Source: Mangrovitalea sediminis (GTDB taxonomy: Bacteria; Pseudomonadota; Gammaproteobacteria; Pseudomonadales; Oleiphilaceae). Taken from it: DNA of 64,000 bases. The notes under the pieces are model-generated. The model searched no databases. It saw only the letters and a list, made by a program, of their open reading frames with translations, and was not told where the DNA came from. The translations under genes were made by a program, and so were the position numbers. Below, in pieces: positions 27,673 through 37,261 of the stretch (position 1 is its first letter; each line of letters starts with the position of its first letter). The stretch covers positions 248,001 through 312,000 of the forward strand of contig NZ_NTLB01000001.1 in the NCBI RefSeq assembly GCF_002514725.1, given 5' to 3'.

Positions 27673-29497
27673 GCTCGGGATTCCAGAAAGCGGATGCGCC
27701 GGTCTCGGCCGTGCTCGCGCCCTGACGCATCCAGCCGAAGAGTTCGCGGCCGATATCCTGACGCACCCGGGACAGGTCCGGCTTGCTGACAGGACGCCCT
27801 GCCAGTTCATCTTCGCCAACCGCCACGGCCAGCGTTCCGGCCTCGGCATCGACCCGTATAATGTCACCGTCGCGCAATCGCGCCAGCGGACCACCCTTGG
27901 CCGCTTCCGGATAGACGTGAATCGCTGCTGGCACTTTACCGGAAGCACCCGACATACGGCCATCGGTGACCAGCGCGACCTTGAAGCCGCGATCCTGCAG
28001 CACACCCAAGTAGGGTGTCAGCTTGTGCAGCTCCGGCATGCCGTTGGCCTGCGGCCCCTGGAAACGGACGACCGCCACCACATCCTTCTCGAGAAGCCCG
28101 TCCTTGAACGCCTGCGCCAAGTCGTCCTGATCCTCGAAGACCATGGCAGGCGCCTCGACAATCCGATGCTCCGGCGCTACTGCGGACACCTTGATCACAC
28201 CACGCCCAAGATTACCATCCAGCACGCGCAGCCCGCCGTCTGGCGCGTAGGCCGCATCGACACCACGCAGGACATCGGGATCGCCGGTTTCTTTCGGCGC
28301 CTCCTTCCAGACCAGTTGCTCCCCTTCCAGTACGGGCATGCGCGTGTATTGGCGTAACCCCGGCCCCATGACGGTCTGGACGTCTTCGTGCAGCAAACCG
28401 GCGTCCAATAATTCGCGGATCAGGAAGCCCGTACCGCCCGCCTCATGGAAAGCATTGACGTCGGACTGACCGTTCGGATAGATGCGTGTCAGCGACGGCA
28501 CCACTGCCGACAGCTCCGAAAAGTCGTTCCAGTCGATCAGGATGCCCGCCGCCCGGGCGATAGCAACCCAGTGCATGGTGTGGTTGGTCGAACCACCGGT
28601 ACACAACAGCGCCACCAGCGCATTGACGATACTCTTCTCGGACACCACATCGCACAAGCTCACCTGACCACCATTGGGCACCGACAGCCGCACGACCTGT
28701 TGAGCCGCTGCCGTCGTCAAGGCGTCGCGCAGAAGCGTATTGGGATGGGTGAACGCCGCACCGGGCAGGTGCAACCCCATCACTTCGACCAGCAACTGGT
28801 TGCTGTTGGCCGTACCATAAAAAGTACAGGTGCCAGGGCTGTGATAGGACTTGCTTTCCGATTCCAACAACTCGTCCTTGCCGATCTTGCCCTCAGCATA
28901 GAGTTGCCGGATGCGCTGTTTTTCCTTGTTCGGCAGGCCGGACGGCATGGGACCTGCCGGCACCAGTATCGCGGGCAGATAGCCAAAACTCAGCGCGCCG
29001 ATCAACAAGCCCGGCACGATCTTGTCGCAGATACCCAGCAACAATGCCGCGTCGAACATATTGTGGCTCAACGCCACGGCGGTGCTCATCGCAATCACAT
29101 CGCGGGAAAACAGACTCAGGTCCATGCCCGGCTGCCCCTGGGTAACCCCGTCGCACATGGCCGGAGTACCCCCGGCAAACTGCGCCACGGAGCCCATCTC
29201 ATGCACCGCGCGGCGGATCACATCGGGGAAGCGTTCGTAGGGTTGGTGTGCCGACAACATATCGTTGTAGGCGGAGACGATCGCCACGTTGGCCTGGTTC
29301 ATCAGGCGCAGGACGTCTTTGTCCTTCTGCCCGCAAGCAGCAAAGCCGTGCGCCAGGTTGCCGCAGGACAATGTGCTGCGTTGCGGCGACTGTGCTTTCA
29401 AACGGCGCATGCGGGCCAGATAGTCGTCACGTGTTGGTTGGCTGCGCTCGATGATGCGCCGGGTGACTGTCTCAACGGTCGGGTGCATAGGGCACAT
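27665..29497 (-). CDS. edd: 6-phosphogluconate dehydratase
   Basis: 610-residue Edd (603 in E. coli), an iron-sulfur dehydratase that turns 6-phosphogluconate into KDPG in the Entner-Doudoroff pathway. Visible landmarks are [17 protein letters not shown] (part), the cluster-region [23 protein letters not shown], and [11 protein letters not shown] chose ATG 29497, with GGGAG just upstream on the minus strand; ATG 29488 lacks a ribosome site. It heads the edd-glk-akr unit, with a HexR-like site about 175 bp upstream. Identity is firm. Confidence 0.97.
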   Translation of the reverse strand: MCPMHPTVETVTRRIIERSQPTRDDYLARMRRLKAQSPQRSTLSCGNLAHGFAACGQKDKDVLRLMNQANVAIVSAYNDMLSAHQPYERFPDVIRRAVHEMGSVAQFAGGTPAMCDGVTQGQPGMDLSLFSRDVIAMSTAVALSHNMFDAALLLGICDKIVPGLLIGALSFGYLPAILVPAGPMPSGLPNKEKQRIRQLYAEGKIGKDELLESESKSYHSPGTCTFYGTANSNQLLVEVMGLHLPGAAFTHPNTLLRDALTTAAAQQVVRLSVPNGGQVSLCDVVSEKSIVNALVALLCTGGSTNHTMHWVAIARAAGILIDWNDFSELSAVVPSLTRIYPNGQSDVNAFHEAGGTGFLIRELLDAGLLHEDVQTVMGPGLRQYTRMPVLEGEQLVWKEAPKETGDPDVLRGVDAAYAPDGGLRVLDGNLGRGVIKVSAVAPEHRIVEAPAMVFEDQDDLAQAFKDGLLEKDVVAVVRFQGPQANGMPELHKLTPYLGVLQDRGFKVALVTDGRMSGASGKVPAAIHVYPEAAKGGPLARLRDGDIIRVDAEAGTLAVAVGEDELAGRPVSKPDLSRVRQDIGRELFGWMRQGASTAETGASAFWNPEHD

Positions 29498-29673
29498 TGA
29501 CTCCCTTGTTGGAGTGGCTGATTGCGGGGGTGACTGATCGCGGCGAGATCCTTCCGCCATGCCTATCGACCACCGATACACCCATGATCGCGCCAAAGCC
29601 TCGGCGGGAAAAGCCTCACGAGGGCATCGATACGCCACCCCCCTTCTTATAGTACTTATCGTTCTATATTAAA

Positions 29674-29757
29674 TGTAAGTTTACTACAAAATATTCCTTA
29701 AATTCCGGTAAAAATCTATCTGCGCCCATTTTTATTTGTTATGTTTACTACATTACA
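29674..29757. promoter_or_regulatory. HexR-like sites between edd and gap
   Basis: TGTAAGTTTACTACA at 29674-29688 fits the HexR operator pattern (TGTA...TACA). A second site, TGTTATGTTTACTACA at 29737-29752 followed by TTACA, shares the 10-mer GTTTACTACA with it. They lie in the AT-rich 303-bp gap between divergent edd and gap, so HexR could repress both. HexR itself is encoded at 35.8 kb. Confidence 0.65.
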
Positions 29758-29800
29758 AGTTCAACAATACGCACACCCTGACCGAATATGGAGGCAAACC

Positions 29801-30802
29801 ATGGCTATTCGCGTCGCCATCAACGGATTCGGACGCATCGGGCGCAACGTCCTGCGCGCCCTGTATGAAAACAACTACCGCCAAGACATCCAGATCGTTG
29901 CCATCAACGACCTCGGCGATGCCTCCATCAACGCTCACCTCCTGAAGTACGACACCGTCCACGGCCGTTTCTCCGGCGACGTCAGTCACGACCAGGACTA
30001 TATGACCGTCAATGGCGACCGCATCTCCGTCAGCGCCGTCCGGAACCCGGCGGAGCTGCCCTGGGGCGCGCTCAATGTCGACGTCGTTTTCGAATGTACC
30101 GGCCTTTTTACCAGCCGGGCCAAAGCCGCCGCACACCTGGAAGCCGGCGCTCGCAAGGTCATCATTTCGGCCCCCTCTTCCGACGCCGATGCCACCATCG
30201 TCTTCGGCGTCAACGACAACACGCTGACAGCCCAACACCAGATCATCTCCAACGCCTCCTGCACCACCAACTGCCTCGCACCGGTCGCCAAGGCACTGAA
30301 TGACACCGTGGGCATCGAAAGCGGCCTGATGACAACGATCCACTCCTACACCAACGATCAGAAGCTGACCGACGTTTACCACCCGGATGCCTATCGGGCC
30401 CGCTCAGCAACACAATCGATGATCCCGACCAAGACCGGCGCTGCCGCCGCTATTGGCCTGGTACTCCCGGAGCTGGACGGTCGCCTTGACGGCATGGCGG
30501 TCCGCGTACCAACGATCAATGTTTCACTGGTCGACCTGACCTTCATCGCCAACCGCGATACCAGCCGGGAGGAGATCAACCGCATCCTGCAGGAGGCGGC
30601 GACCCAGTCAGCCATTCTCGGCTACAACGAGGACAAACTGGTGTCGACCGACTTCAACCATACCGCCCTGTCCAGCACCTTCGACGCCAATCACACCAAA
30701 GTGAAAGGCCGCCATGTAAAGGTGATGGCGTGGTATGACAACGAATGGGGCTTCTCCAACCGGATGCTCGACAACACCCTGGCGCTGATGAAAGCGTCCT
30801 GA
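29801..30802 (+). CDS. gap: glyceraldehyde 3-phosphate dehydrogenase, type I
   Basis: 333-residue NAD-dependent GAPDH. The Rossmann motif [14 protein letters not shown] starts near residue 7, the catalytic Cys154 lies in [11 protein letters not shown], and the NEWGFSNRM motif is near the end. The frame extends upstream, but ATG 29801 has GGAGG seven bases before it and gives the standard start. It works on the glyceraldehyde 3-phosphate released by Eda, and is followed 23 bp later by pykA. HexR-like sites lie upstream. Identity is firm. Confidence 0.97.
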   Translation: MAIRVAINGFGRIGRNVLRALYENNYRQDIQIVAINDLGDASINAHLLKYDTVHGRFSGDVSHDQDYMTVNGDRISVSAVRNPAELPWGALNVDVVFECTGLFTSRAKAAAHLEAGARKVIISAPSSDADATIVFGVNDNTLTAQHQIISNASCTTNCLAPVAKALNDTVGIESGLMTTIHSYTNDQKLTDVYHPDAYRARSATQSMIPTKTGAAAAIGLVLPELDGRLDGMAVRVPTINVSLVDLTFIANRDTSREEINRILQEAATQSAILGYNEDKLVSTDFNHTALSSTFDANHTKVKGRHVKVMAWYDNEWGFSNRMLDNTLALMKAS

Positions 30803-30825
30803 GCCCATCCCAAGGAGATCGCCAC

Positions 30826-32274
30826 ATGCTACGTCGCACCAAGATCATTGCGACACTTGGCCCAGCTACAAGCTCACCGGAAGCACTGGATTCGTTGATT
30901 CAGGCAGGCGTCGACTGTGTGCGCCTGAACTTCTCCCATGGCGAAGCCGCAGAACACGTGCAGCGCGCGGAACTGGTTCGCGAACTGTCACGCAAACATC
31001 GCCGCTTCGTGGCGCTGCTGGCCGACCTGCAGGGCCCAAAACTCCGTGTGGCGCGTTTTATCAACGGCAAGGTCGAGTTAAAGAAGGGGCAAGCCTTCAC
31101 ACTGGACCCGGATTGCGACAAATCGGCAGGCACGGCCGACCGCGTCGGGCTCGACTACGAAGACCTTTGCAAAGACGTTCATGCCGGCGACGTGCTACTG
31201 CTCGACGACGGGCGCCTCGAACTCGAAGTCACTGCCGTGAAGGGACGCACCGTGGAGTGCCGCGTCCTCATCGGCGGATGCCTCTCCAACAACAAAGGCC
31301 TCAACCGACGGGGCGGCGGCCTCTCCGCCAGCGCACTGACCGACAAGGACAGGGCCGACATCGTTACCGCCGCAAGACTGGGCGCAGATTTCGTCGCTGT
31401 ATCCTTTGTCCGCACCGCAGACGATATTCAGGAAGCCCGCGAACTGTTGCGCCAGGCAGGCTCCCAGGCAGCCATCGTCGCCAAGATCGAAAGAGCCGAC
31501 CTGGTCCATAACGAGGCCCGGCTCGAAGCCGTCATCCGCGCAGCAGATGTTGTGATGGTGGCTCGCGGAGATCTCGCCGTGGAAATCGGCGACGCTGAAT
31601 TGGTCGCCGTACAGAAACACATCATCGGACGGGCGCGCCAGCTGAACCGCGTCGTCATCACCGCCACGCAGATGATGGAATCGATGATCCATTCGCCAAT
31701 GCCGACCCGAGCAGAAGTGTCCGATGTCGCCAATGCGGTTTTCGACTACACGGACGCCGTCATGCTGTCAGCGGAAACCGCGGTTGGCGAATACCCCGTC
31801 GAAGTCGTGCAGGCTATGTCCCGCATCTGTATCGGGGCGGAAAAACATCCGTCGACCCACAACTCCAAGCACCGTATCAACGAAGTCATGGTGCACGTCG
31901 ACGAAGCCATTGCATTATCGGCCATGTACGCCGCCAACCACCTGGAAGGCGTCTCTGCGATCATCTGCATGACCGAAACCGGCGCCACCCCACTGATCAT
32001 GTCGCGCATCAAATCCCCGCTGCCAATCTTCGCATTTTCGCGCCACCACCTCGCGCAGCACCGCGTCGCACTGTATCGGGGCGTGCAAACGGTACCGTTC
32101 GATACTGAAACGCTGCCTAACGACGAAATCAACAGGCTTGCCGTTGACGAACTGATCCGCCAGGGCATCGTCAGCCGCGACGATCGCATAGTGATCACCA
32201 AAGGCGACTACGCGAATGCCCAGGGCGGCACCAATACCCTGAAAATTGTCCGTGTCGGAAGCGAGATCAGGTAA
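30826..32274 (+). CDS. pykA: pyruvate kinase, PykA type
   Basis: 482-residue pyruvate kinase closest to PykA. Motifs: RRTKIIATLGPATSS at the start, the substrate-site KIERADLV and MVARGDLAVEIG blocks (about residues 222-255), and ATQMMESMI near residue 285. ATG 30826 has AAGGAG before it; the open frame upstream overlaps gap and is not used. It forms a gap-pykA unit ending at a strong terminator. It converts phosphoenolpyruvate to pyruvate at the end of this sugar block. Identity is firm. Confidence 0.97.
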   Translation: MLRRTKIIATLGPATSSPEALDSLIQAGVDCVRLNFSHGEAAEHVQRAELVRELSRKHRRFVALLADLQGPKLRVARFINGKVELKKGQAFTLDPDCDKSAGTADRVGLDYEDLCKDVHAGDVLLLDDGRLELEVTAVKGRTVECRVLIGGCLSNNKGLNRRGGGLSASALTDKDRADIVTAARLGADFVAVSFVRTADDIQEARELLRQAGSQAAIVAKIERADLVHNEARLEAVIRAADVVMVARGDLAVEIGDAELVAVQKHIIGRARQLNRVVITATQMMESMIHSPMPTRAEVSDVANAVFDYTDAVMLSAETAVGEYPVEVVQAMSRICIGAEKHPSTHNSKHRINEVMVHVDEAIALSAMYAANHLEGVSAIICMTETGATPLIMSRIKSPLPIFAFSRHHLAQHRVALYRGVQTVPFDTETLPNDEINRLAVDELIRQGIVSRDDRIVITKGDYANAQGGTNTLKIVRVGSEIR

Positions 32275-32375
32275 AAAGAGCCGAAAACAATCCGCCACCG
32301 TACACCTATTACAGGCTTTTTTTGTCGCACGGTTCAGGGACGAACACCCATCCAGACTCTCTTGTCTGAGCATTA

Positions 32376-32420
32376 AAGCAGGGCTCCGGAATCCCCTTCC
32401 GCCCCTGCTTCTTTTTTCTT
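32376..32420 (+). terminator. intrinsic terminator of gap-pykA
   Basis: AAGCAGGG (32376-32383) pairs with CCCTGCTT (32403-32410), with extra pairing inside the loop, followed by CTTTTTTCTTT. It lies about 100 bases after the pykA stop and is oriented for the plus strand. The rest of the 361-bp gap to eda holds only the opposing terminator below and no gene. Confidence 0.85.
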
Positions 32421-32548
32421 TCCCCCAAATGCCAGAAAAAGCACCGACTCGACGCCAGCGGCCTCGTCGTAGGGCGCAATAACCAAAGGGCATTGCGCCG
32501 CATGGATTATTTGACAGACGCGCACAACATGCCCCGCCAGATTACAGA

Positions 32549-32573
32549 CAAAAAAAACCGCCTTTCGGCGGTT
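32549..32573 (-). terminator. intrinsic terminator of the zwf-pgl-eda operon
   Basis: AACCGCC (32556-32562) and GGCGGTT (32567-32573) form a 7-bp stem with a 4-base loop. On the minus strand it is followed by a run of T (complement of A 32550-32557). It lies 62 bases after the eda stop and ends that transcript. Confidence 0.9.
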
Positions 32574-32635
32574 GCAGGAGGAGTGCCCGAGGAGTGAGCG
32601 TCCCTGGCAGTGAGAGAGAACAAGAACAGGTCGAA

Positions 32636-33292
32636 TCAGCCCTTAACCAGCGACAGACTGGCACGAGCGATATCGGTAATCCGCGACCAGTCGCCGGTCG
32701 CAATAGCATCTTTCGGCGTCAGCCAGGTCCCCCCCACCGCGGCCACATTGGGCAACTGCAGGTAGTCGGCCGCCGTATCCTGACGAATCCCGCCGGTCGG
32801 ACAGAAGCACACATCGGAAAAGGGGCCACTGAATGCTTTCAGCGCCGCAATTCCACCTGCCACTTCTGCCGGGAAGAACTTGAACTGGCGATAGCCCAGC
32901 CGATACCCTTCCATCATTTCCGACAAGGTCGACACACCAGGCAACAGCGGAGCCTGGGCATCCACACCGTATTCCAGCAATTCACGCGTCGATCCCGGCG
33001 TAATCACGAATTGGGCACCCGCCGCCTCCACGGCACGATACTGCTCCACCGTGGTAACCGTTCCAGCCCCCACCCACACATCAGGCAAGGCTTCACGTAA
33101 CTGTCGAATCGCTTCGACTCCATGCACCGTACGCAGCGTGATTTCCAGGATGGTGATACCACCATCCACCAGGGCTCGCGCCAGCGGCAATGCCTCGTCC
33201 AGGTTATCGATCGCAATTACCGGCACCAGGGGACAGGCCGCCGTAATGCGTTCCAGTTCTTCGCTGAGCCGTTCAGACAGCATCTTGGCCAT
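32636..33292 (-). CDS. eda: KDPG aldolase
   Basis: 218-residue 2-keto-3-deoxy-6-phosphogluconate aldolase that splits KDPG into pyruvate and glyceraldehyde 3-phosphate. The Schiff-base region FKFFPAEVAGG (about residues 136-146) contains the catalytic lysine and WVGAGTVTT the conserved phosphate-site strand. Length is normal. ATG 33292 has AGAGG about eight bases upstream. It is the last gene of zwf-pgl-eda, 47 bp after pgl. Identity is firm. Confidence 0.97.
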   Translation of the reverse strand: MAKMLSERLSEELERITAACPLVPVIAIDNLDEALPLARALVDGGITILEITLRTVHGVEAIRQLREALPDVWVGAGTVTTVEQYRAVEAAGAQFVITPGSTRELLEYGVDAQAPLLPGVSTLSEMMEGYRLGYRQFKFFPAEVAGGIAALKAFSGPFSDVCFCPTGGIRQDTAADYLQLPNVAAVGGTWLTPKDAIATGDWSRITDIARASLSLVKG

Positions 33293-33339
33293 CGCTAAAA
33301 CCTCTTTTCAATCAATGTCGCGTCCACTGGACAGCGTTA

Positions 33340-34059
33340 TCAGGCATGCCAATAGACCTGCAGCCCCGGATGCAGAAAGGCCCGAATCGGCATATCAAAA
33401 AGGCGCTCAGGAGCGGCGAGCGCTTCACCGAGCGTGACCGCCTTGTCGTCACCCACCACATACAACGCGACATGCCGCGCCTCTGCCAGGACCGCCAGGG
33501 TCAATGTCATTCGCTCATGGGGGGCTGCCGGAGGATGTATCGCCGCACAAAGGTCCGGACCGCCCGGAGCCATCGCCGCCGCCAGCCCGCCAGCTTCCGG
33601 AAACAATGATGCCGTATGGCCATCGTTCCCCATTCCCAAAACCACTACATCGAGCGGCCAATGCAGGGACTTCAGCGCCGACTCGCATAACGAAACCCCT
33701 TCAGCCGCCGTCGCCGCGGCATTTTTCATTCCCACAAAGCGCGCCTTGGCGGCAGCGCCCCGAAGAAGATGCTCTCGCACCAGGCGTTCATTGCTGTCAG
33801 CGTCGGTCGGTGGGACCCAACGCTCATCGACCAGCATCACATCCACACGCGACCATGGCAGCTCAAAACCGGACAACGCCTCAAAGAAAGGTACCGGCGT
33901 CCGACCACCGGAAACGGCCAGAGAAGCCCGCTCGCTATGACGCAACGCTTCCGACAACCAGTCCGCCACCTGCATCGCCAACTTCTGAGCCAGCGCCTGG
34001 CGATCGCCGGCCTCCACCAGATTCACACCGTCAGGCCAAGGCAACTCATGCATCTTCAT
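33340..34059 (-). CDS. pgl: 6-phosphogluconolactonase
   Basis: 239-residue DevB-type 6-phosphogluconolactonase that hydrolyses the Zwf product. The [13 protein letters not shown] block near residue 50, the VDERWVP motif near residue 77 and [14 protein letters not shown] near residue 142 are diagnostic. I chose ATG 34059, with GGAG five bases upstream on the minus strand, which overlaps the zwf stop by 14 bases; ATG 34074 and 34053 are alternatives. Identity is firm. Confidence 0.95.
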   Translation of the reverse strand: MKMHELPWPDGVNLVEAGDRQALAQKLAMQVADWLSEALRHSERASLAVSGGRTPVPFFEALSGFELPWSRVDVMLVDERWVPPTDADSNERLVREHLLRGAAAKARFVGMKNAAATAAEGVSLCESALKSLHWPLDVVVLGMGNDGHTASLFPEAGGLAAAMAPGGPDLCAAIHPPAAPHERMTLTLAVLAEARHVALYVVGDDKAVTLGEALAAPERLFDMPIRAFLHPGLQVYWHA

Positions 34060-35521
34060 ACCAACTCCGGCCATCCCGCGTGATCATGGCGATGGAGGCC
34101 ACCGGCCCCCAGGTGCCTGCGGCATAGCGCTTGGGCGGAGAACCCAATTCCTGCCAACCGGCAATGACACGGTCAACCCAGCGCCAGGCATATTCCACTT
34201 CGTCACGACGCACGAAGAGATACTGATTCCCCTTCATGACTTCCCAGAGCAGACGCTCATAGGCATCCGGCACGCGTGACGCATTGAAGGCTTCAGAGAA
34301 ATTAAGCTGAAGCGGCCCCTGCCGCAGACGCATCCCCTTGTCCAACCCCTGCGCCTTGGTCAGCACCTGCAACGAAATACCTTCGTCGGGCTGCAAGCGG
34401 ATAATCAGCTTATTGTTCGCCAGATGTTTCTGGTCCGGGTCAAAGATGTAATGGGGAGCCGGCTTGAAATGAATGATGATCTGCGACAGCTTTTCGGGCA
34501 GACGCTTGCCGGTACGCAGATAGAACGGCACCCCCGACCAGCGCCAATTGGCGATTTCCGCCTTGAGCGCCACAAAGGTTTCCGTCGGACTACCGGCATT
34601 GGCGCCCTCTTCCTCCAGGTAACCGGGCACAGCCTGGCCATCGCTACTGCCGGCCGTGTACTGGCCTCGCACCAGGTGGGATTCCATCATGTCCGGCGTT
34701 ATGGGGCGCAATGCCTTGAGCACCTTGACCTTCTCATCACGGATACTGTCCGACGACAGGTCAGCGGGCGGATCCATCGCAATCAGACAGAGCAGCTGCA
34801 GCAGGTGATTCTGCACCATGTCGCGCAACTGGCCAGCCTTATCAAAATATCCCCAACGGCCCTCGATACCGATCTTTTCCGCCACCGTCACTTCCACGTG
34901 GGAGATGTGATCCTGGTCCCACTGACTGGCGAACAGGTTATTGGCGAAACGCAGGGCGATCAGATTCTGGACCGTTTCCTTACCCAGGTAATGATCAATA
35001 CGGAACAGCTGCGACTCCCTGAAGTAGGCCGCCAGCTGATCGTTGATTTCTTCCGATGAGGCCAGGTCATGACCAATCGGCTTTTCCACCACCACACGTG
35101 TCTCGGCATCAACACATCCGGCCGAGCTGAGGCGCTCACCGATCATGCCGTAAATTGCCGGCGGCGTTGCCATATACACTATCAGCGGCACAGCACTCGA
35201 CTGCCGCCATGCTGCAAGACGCTGGTAACTCTCCTGGTCAGAGAAATCCATTCCCAGATAATCGACCTTGGAGAGAAAGCGCTCAATGACCGCCTCGTCC
35301 TGCTCAGCCTTACGAACGTGGGTGCGCAATCCCTCCAGCAGGCGCCCCCGAAACCCAGACGCATCCAAACCTTCGCGCGCCAACCCCAGGAGACGCAGCT
35401 TTCCATGTAACAATCCGGCGCGCTCCAGCTGATAAAGCGCCGGAAACAACTTACGCTGAGCCAGATCTCCCAGCGCACCGAACAACGCCAGGTCGCACTG
35501 AGCCTTCTCTTTTTCTTTCAT
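34046..35521 (-). CDS. zwf: glucose 6-phosphate 1-dehydrogenase
   Basis: 491-residue Zwf, exactly the E. coli length with the start at ATG 35521; the open frame 12 codons further upstream is unlikely to be used. It has the nucleotide-binding [12 protein letters not shown] at about residues 13-24 and the active-site [13 protein letters not shown] near residue 180. It commits glucose 6-phosphate to the Entner-Doudoroff route and heads zwf-pgl-eda. HexR-like half sites lie just upstream, shared with divergent hexR. Identity is firm. Confidence 0.97.
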   Translation of the reverse strand: MKEKEKAQCDLALFGALGDLAQRKLFPALYQLERAGLLHGKLRLLGLAREGLDASGFRGRLLEGLRTHVRKAEQDEAVIERFLSKVDYLGMDFSDQESYQRLAAWRQSSAVPLIVYMATPPAIYGMIGERLSSAGCVDAETRVVVEKPIGHDLASSEEINDQLAAYFRESQLFRIDHYLGKETVQNLIALRFANNLFASQWDQDHISHVEVTVAEKIGIEGRWGYFDKAGQLRDMVQNHLLQLLCLIAMDPPADLSSDSIRDEKVKVLKALRPITPDMMESHLVRGQYTAGSSDGQAVPGYLEEEGANAGSPTETFVALKAEIANWRWSGVPFYLRTGKRLPEKLSQIIIHFKPAPHYIFDPDQKHLANNKLIIRLQPDEGISLQVLTKAQGLDKGMRLRQGPLQLNFSEAFNASRVPDAYERLLWEVMKGNQYLFVRRDEVEYAWRWVDRVIAGWQELGSPPKRYAAGTWGPVASIAMITRDGRSWYEDA

Positions 35522-35561
35522 ATGCGCTCGTTCGCCAACGTAGAGTGATCGTACCAAAAAG

Positions 35562-35742
35562 TAGTAATACTAAAAATTATGCGGAATTATTTCAGGATTT
35601 CCAGCATTGACGCAAATTATTTATTTGTTTTTACTACATCAAAGATCTGAAATTCGCTCCATGCAGCGCCAAACACCGAAATGGAAGAGCCGAGAACCAC
35701 GGGCTATAGTGGTAATACGTCCGACGTGGTTAATTCACTACA
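35562..35742. promoter_or_regulatory. HexR-like sites between zwf and hexR
   Basis: Three candidate sites lie in the 305-bp gap: a palindrome TAGTAATACTA inside GTAGTAATACTA at 35561-35572, TTGTTTTTACTACA at 35625-35638, and TGGTTAATTCACTACA at 35727-35742. TTTACTACA of the second also occurs in both sites between edd and gap. Together they suggest HexR repression of zwf-pgl-eda and control of hexR itself. Confidence 0.6.
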
Positions 35743-35826
35743 TACCCTGTTGCCCTGTCACCGCTCAACCTCTATCCTGCCCATCCGAAGTGGCAAGGCC
35801 ATTCCGGAATCAAACCCTGAGAGTCG

Positions 35827-36714
35827 ATGGTACCCATGACCGACAACAGCCAATCCAACAACCTCCTGACCGCCATACGCAGCCGCCTGGAGGACTTGAA
35901 CAAGTCGGAACGCAAAGTTGCCGAGGTGATCCTGCGCGATCCCAGTTCAGCCACCCGTTACAGTATCGCCGCCCTGGCGCATGCAGCATCCGTGAGCGAG
36001 CCGACCGTCAACCGCTTTTGCCGCAACTTTTCAGCCAGTGGCTTTCCCGACTTCAAGATCCAGTTGGCGCAAAGTATTGCTGTCGGCATCCCCTATGTCA
36101 GTCAAAGTGTAGAACCAGACGACACCGTTGAGGCCTTTTCCCAGAAAATTGTCCAGAGCACCATCGCCAGCCTGGAGCGTGCACGGCAGGGACTTGACCC
36201 CCAGGCCATCGGCAAAGCCATCGACTACCTGATCCAGGCCAAGCAGATTCTATTCTTCGGCATGGGAGGCTCCGCACCCGTCGCACTGGACGCACAACAC
36301 AAATTCTTCCGTTTCAACATTCCCGTCACGTCCTATGACGATGCCCTCATGCAGCGCATGGTGGCCGCAGCCTCCGGCAAGGGCGACACTATCGTCGTTA
36401 TATCCTATACGGGACGCACTCGGGAAATGGTCGACATTGCACAGGTTGCCCGGGAAAACGGCGCCACGGTTGTCGGTATCACTGCGCCAAACTCTCCGCT
36501 GTCAAAAGTCTGCACCGTGGCACTCGAAGTCACCGGGCCGGAGGACACCGACGTTTACATGCCGATGACCTCCCGCATCATCCATCTGACCATCGTGGAC
36601 ATTCTCGCCACCGGCGTCACTCTAAAGCGCGGCTCCGACTTCCAGTCACACCTGAAGAAGATCAAGGACAGCCTGCGCGCGACCCGCTTCCCCAGCGACG
36701 ACAGCGCGCCTTAA
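35827..36714 (+). CDS. hexR: HexR transcriptional regulator (RpiR family)
   Basis: 295-residue RpiR/MurR-family regulator with an N-terminal helix-turn-helix ([13 protein letters not shown] and [11 protein letters not shown], about residues 24-66) and a C-terminal SIS sugar-phosphate domain ([14 protein letters not shown] near residue 142, ISYTGRT near residue 195). It closely resembles E. coli/Pseudomonas HexR, which represses zwf, eda, edd and gap and is released by KDPG. It is divergent from zwf with operator-like sites between. ATG 35836 is a possible alternative start. Identity is firm. Confidence 0.95.
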   Translation: MVPMTDNSQSNNLLTAIRSRLEDLNKSERKVAEVILRDPSSATRYSIAALAHAASVSEPTVNRFCRNFSASGFPDFKIQLAQSIAVGIPYVSQSVEPDDTVEAFSQKIVQSTIASLERARQGLDPQAIGKAIDYLIQAKQILFFGMGGSAPVALDAQHKFFRFNIPVTSYDDALMQRMVAAASGKGDTIVVISYTGRTREMVDIAQVARENGATVVGITAPNSPLSKVCTVALEVTGPEDTDVYMPMTSRIIHLTIVDILATGVTLKRGSDFQSHLKKIKDSLRATRFPSDDSAP

Positions 36715-36801
36715 CCTCCAAAAGCCCGAGTCCCCTGCCCACCTGCCATACGCCACTGGCCGGTCGCCTATGCGGCCGGTCGCGCTCGCACCTCGCCGTA
36801 A

Positions 36802-36838
36802 GTATCAAGATTGTTACATTGGCCTTTCACTTTGATAC
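36802..36838. promoter_or_regulatory. inverted repeat between hexR and the lamB leader
   Basis: GTATCAA (36802-36808) and TTGATAC (36832-36838) are perfect 7-bp arms 23 bases apart in the 547-bp gap between hexR and lamB. The arms may be two half sites of an operator or a weak hairpin. No function is assigned; no other gene-like signal is seen in 36715-36990. Confidence 0.25.
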
Positions 36839-36994
36839 ACCACGCATCGAACACCGGGCATAGACTCGTATCCACGTCATGCAGGTATTGCGGGCGCGAT
36901 TGGGCCACCCTCAGGCCCCATCCTCCCGTCGCATGATGTCAGTATCAGGCTCCAAACAGATCCAGGTTCCGCACAACAACAAAAAGGAACAGCC

Positions 36995-37153
36995 ATGACA
37001 CAACGCCATCGGACCCCGGCGAGATCTGCGGTTTTACGCCCAGCCCTACGCCCCCGTCATCCTTTCTCCTCCCCCCCGAAAAGTTATGGGCCGGAGGATG
37101 CGGGCTACCCCGCCTTTACCCACCATAGGCGCAGGTTGCCCGATAACCACTAA
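36995..37153 (+). CDS. possible 52-residue leader ORF upstream of lamB
   Basis: ATG 36995 has a strong ribosome site (AAAAAGGA six bases upstream) and opens a 53-codon frame ending TAA at 37153. The product, beginning MTQRHRTPAR, is rich in Arg and Pro and resembles no family I know. A MalT-box-like motif falls inside it. It could be a leader peptide, the remains of a gene, or an unused frame behind a chance ribosome site. Translation is uncertain. Confidence 0.3.
   Translation: MTQRHRTPARSAVLRPALRPRHPFSSPPKSYGPEDAGYPAFTHHRRRLPDNH
37065..37074 (-). promoter_or_regulatory. MalT-box-like motif upstream of lamB
   Basis: Read on the minus strand it is GGGGAGGAGA, 9 of 10 positions of the MalT box GGGGA(T/G)GAGG. 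It lies 188 bases before the lamB start, and similar motifs lie between malE and malS. Confidence 0.45.
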
Positions 37154-37261
37154 GCAGTATATGCAGTAGCCCGGTGTGTATGACGCTCAGGCCTTCTTCT
37201 TGGGCACTGGCGGCATGGGCTAGGCATGGCAATTCCAACAATAATGAACAGGACGCAGATA

